Shown: positions 63,672-64,000 of the stretch, in pieces
Position numbering within the stretch: the stretch's first letter is position 1
Layout: each line of letters begins with the position of its first letter
Origin: Photobacterium sp. JCM 19050
GTDB taxonomy: Bacteria; Pseudomonadota; Gammaproteobacteria; Enterobacterales; Vibrionaceae
Length of the DNA: 64,000 nt
Direction: 5' to 3'
Assembly (NCBI GenBank): GCA_001310455.1
Contig: BAXG01000024.1
Location: forward strand, 1-64,000
The notes under the pieces: model-generated
What the model was told of the DNA's origin: nothing
Seen by the model: the letters and a program-made list of their open reading frames with translations, nothing else
Databases searched by the model: none
Position numbers and translations under genes: made by a program

Positions 63672-64000
63672 ATGCGGGCACTGGCTCCCATACAGAAAGT
63701 AGATTTCGCACTTTCATCAATCTGCCTCGGCCACAGGTTCAACCGTGAAGTCGCAACCTGTTCCCGGTGGGTTTCACACAGCGGTGATGGACACCTTTAT
63801 CTTGCCGTTGGTGTTTTGCTGGCACTGCTAGCTGGTGATGCGGGTGTAACATTCTTTTTTACCGCGCTGATAGCGTTCGCCCTTGAGCTGCCGGTTTACA
63901 TCATTTTGAAGCGCCTTTTTCGTCGCAACCGGCCAAGTCATATCCCTTCTTTTATTACACCGTCAGATCGTTACAGCATGCCGTCCGGCCATACCGCCGC
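63672..64000 (+). CDS. PAP2-superfamily phosphatase (PgpB-like), incomplete at window end
   Basis: A membrane-associated acid phosphatase of the type that dephosphorylates lipid phosphates. The first 109 residues visible include hydrophobic segments (LYLAVGVLLALLAG, LIAFALELPVYIIL), the first signature motif KRLFRRNRP (K-x6-R-P) and the second PSGHTA. The third motif (S-R-x5-H-x3-D) lies beyond the window. The ATG at 63672 has AGGAG eight bases upstream. It is divergent from the leu operon. The exact substrate cannot be told from this part. Confidence 0.82.
   Translation, partial: MRALAPIQKVDFALSSICLGHRFNREVATCSRWVSHSGDGHLYLAVGVLLALLAGDAGVTFFFTALIAFALELPVYIILKRLFRRNRPSHIPSFITPSDRYSMPSGHTA

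Overview
The window is a core stretch of a gammaproteobacterial chromosome, most probably the large chromosome of a member of Vibrionaceae or a close relative. The gene order supports this: fklB-ytfB, a cysG-cysD-cysN-permease-cysC sulfate operon, a zrgA-type zinc operon, tamA-tamB-ppa-fbp-mpl, argR/mdh, ispB/rplU-rpmA-obgE, folA, lptD-surA-pdxA-rsmA-apaG-apaH, djlA, rluA-rapA, thiBPQ and leuLABCD. I see no rRNA, tRNA, insertion sequence, prophage or CRISPR array. This is housekeeping DNA with a few accessory inserts.

Layout. 0-4 kb: peptidyl-prolyl isomerase, OapA-domain cell-envelope protein, ElaA acetyltransferase and the periplasmic nucleotidase CpdB. 4-10.5 kb: sulfate activation and siroheme operon with an SLC13/RCK permease. 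10.5-16.5 kb: a protein of unknown role, a 29-residue membrane peptide, a zinc-responsive operon read leftward from a Zur-like box (small Cys/His secreted protein, His-rich ZrgA, ABC ATPase, ABC permease, DUF3299 protein), then YtfJ and YtfK. 16.7-26.2 kb: TamA/TamB, pyrophosphatase, fructose bisphosphatase, Mpl, UbiX. 26.2-31.4 kb: universal stress protein with a fused TRAP permease, ArgR, malate dehydrogenase. 31.4-46.7 kb: IspB, L21, L27, ObgE, YjjPB exporter, FolA, a histidine-rich protein, and the outer-membrane/ribosome-assembly cluster from apaH to lptD, then DjlA, a 2-hydroxyacid dehydrogenase and RluA. 46.7-58.4 kb: RapA, a PIN-PhoH ATPase, two diguanylate cyclases, the thiamine ABC importer behind a TPP riboswitch and a DUF547 protein. 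58.4-64 kb: leuABCD behind a leucine-codon attenuator, and the start of a PAP2 phosphatase.

The strongest sequence-wide signal is technical. About 24 genes, many of them normally essential (lptD, ispB, leuA, mdh, surA, rapA), are interrupted by single-base frameshifts. I count 41: 38 missing bases and 3 extra. In every affected gene, correcting these restores one full-length frame of family-typical length, and the missing base usually lies in a short run of identical bases. This looks like homopolymer sequencing error, not gene decay. I therefore annotate such genes over their full span and give the approximate break points. The most interesting biology is the Zur-box operon with its unrecognised first gene, its 23-bp promoter repeats and its inter-gene hairpin; a 93-residue protein that is about 28% histidine; and a 12-unit heptanucleotide array between tamB and ppa.
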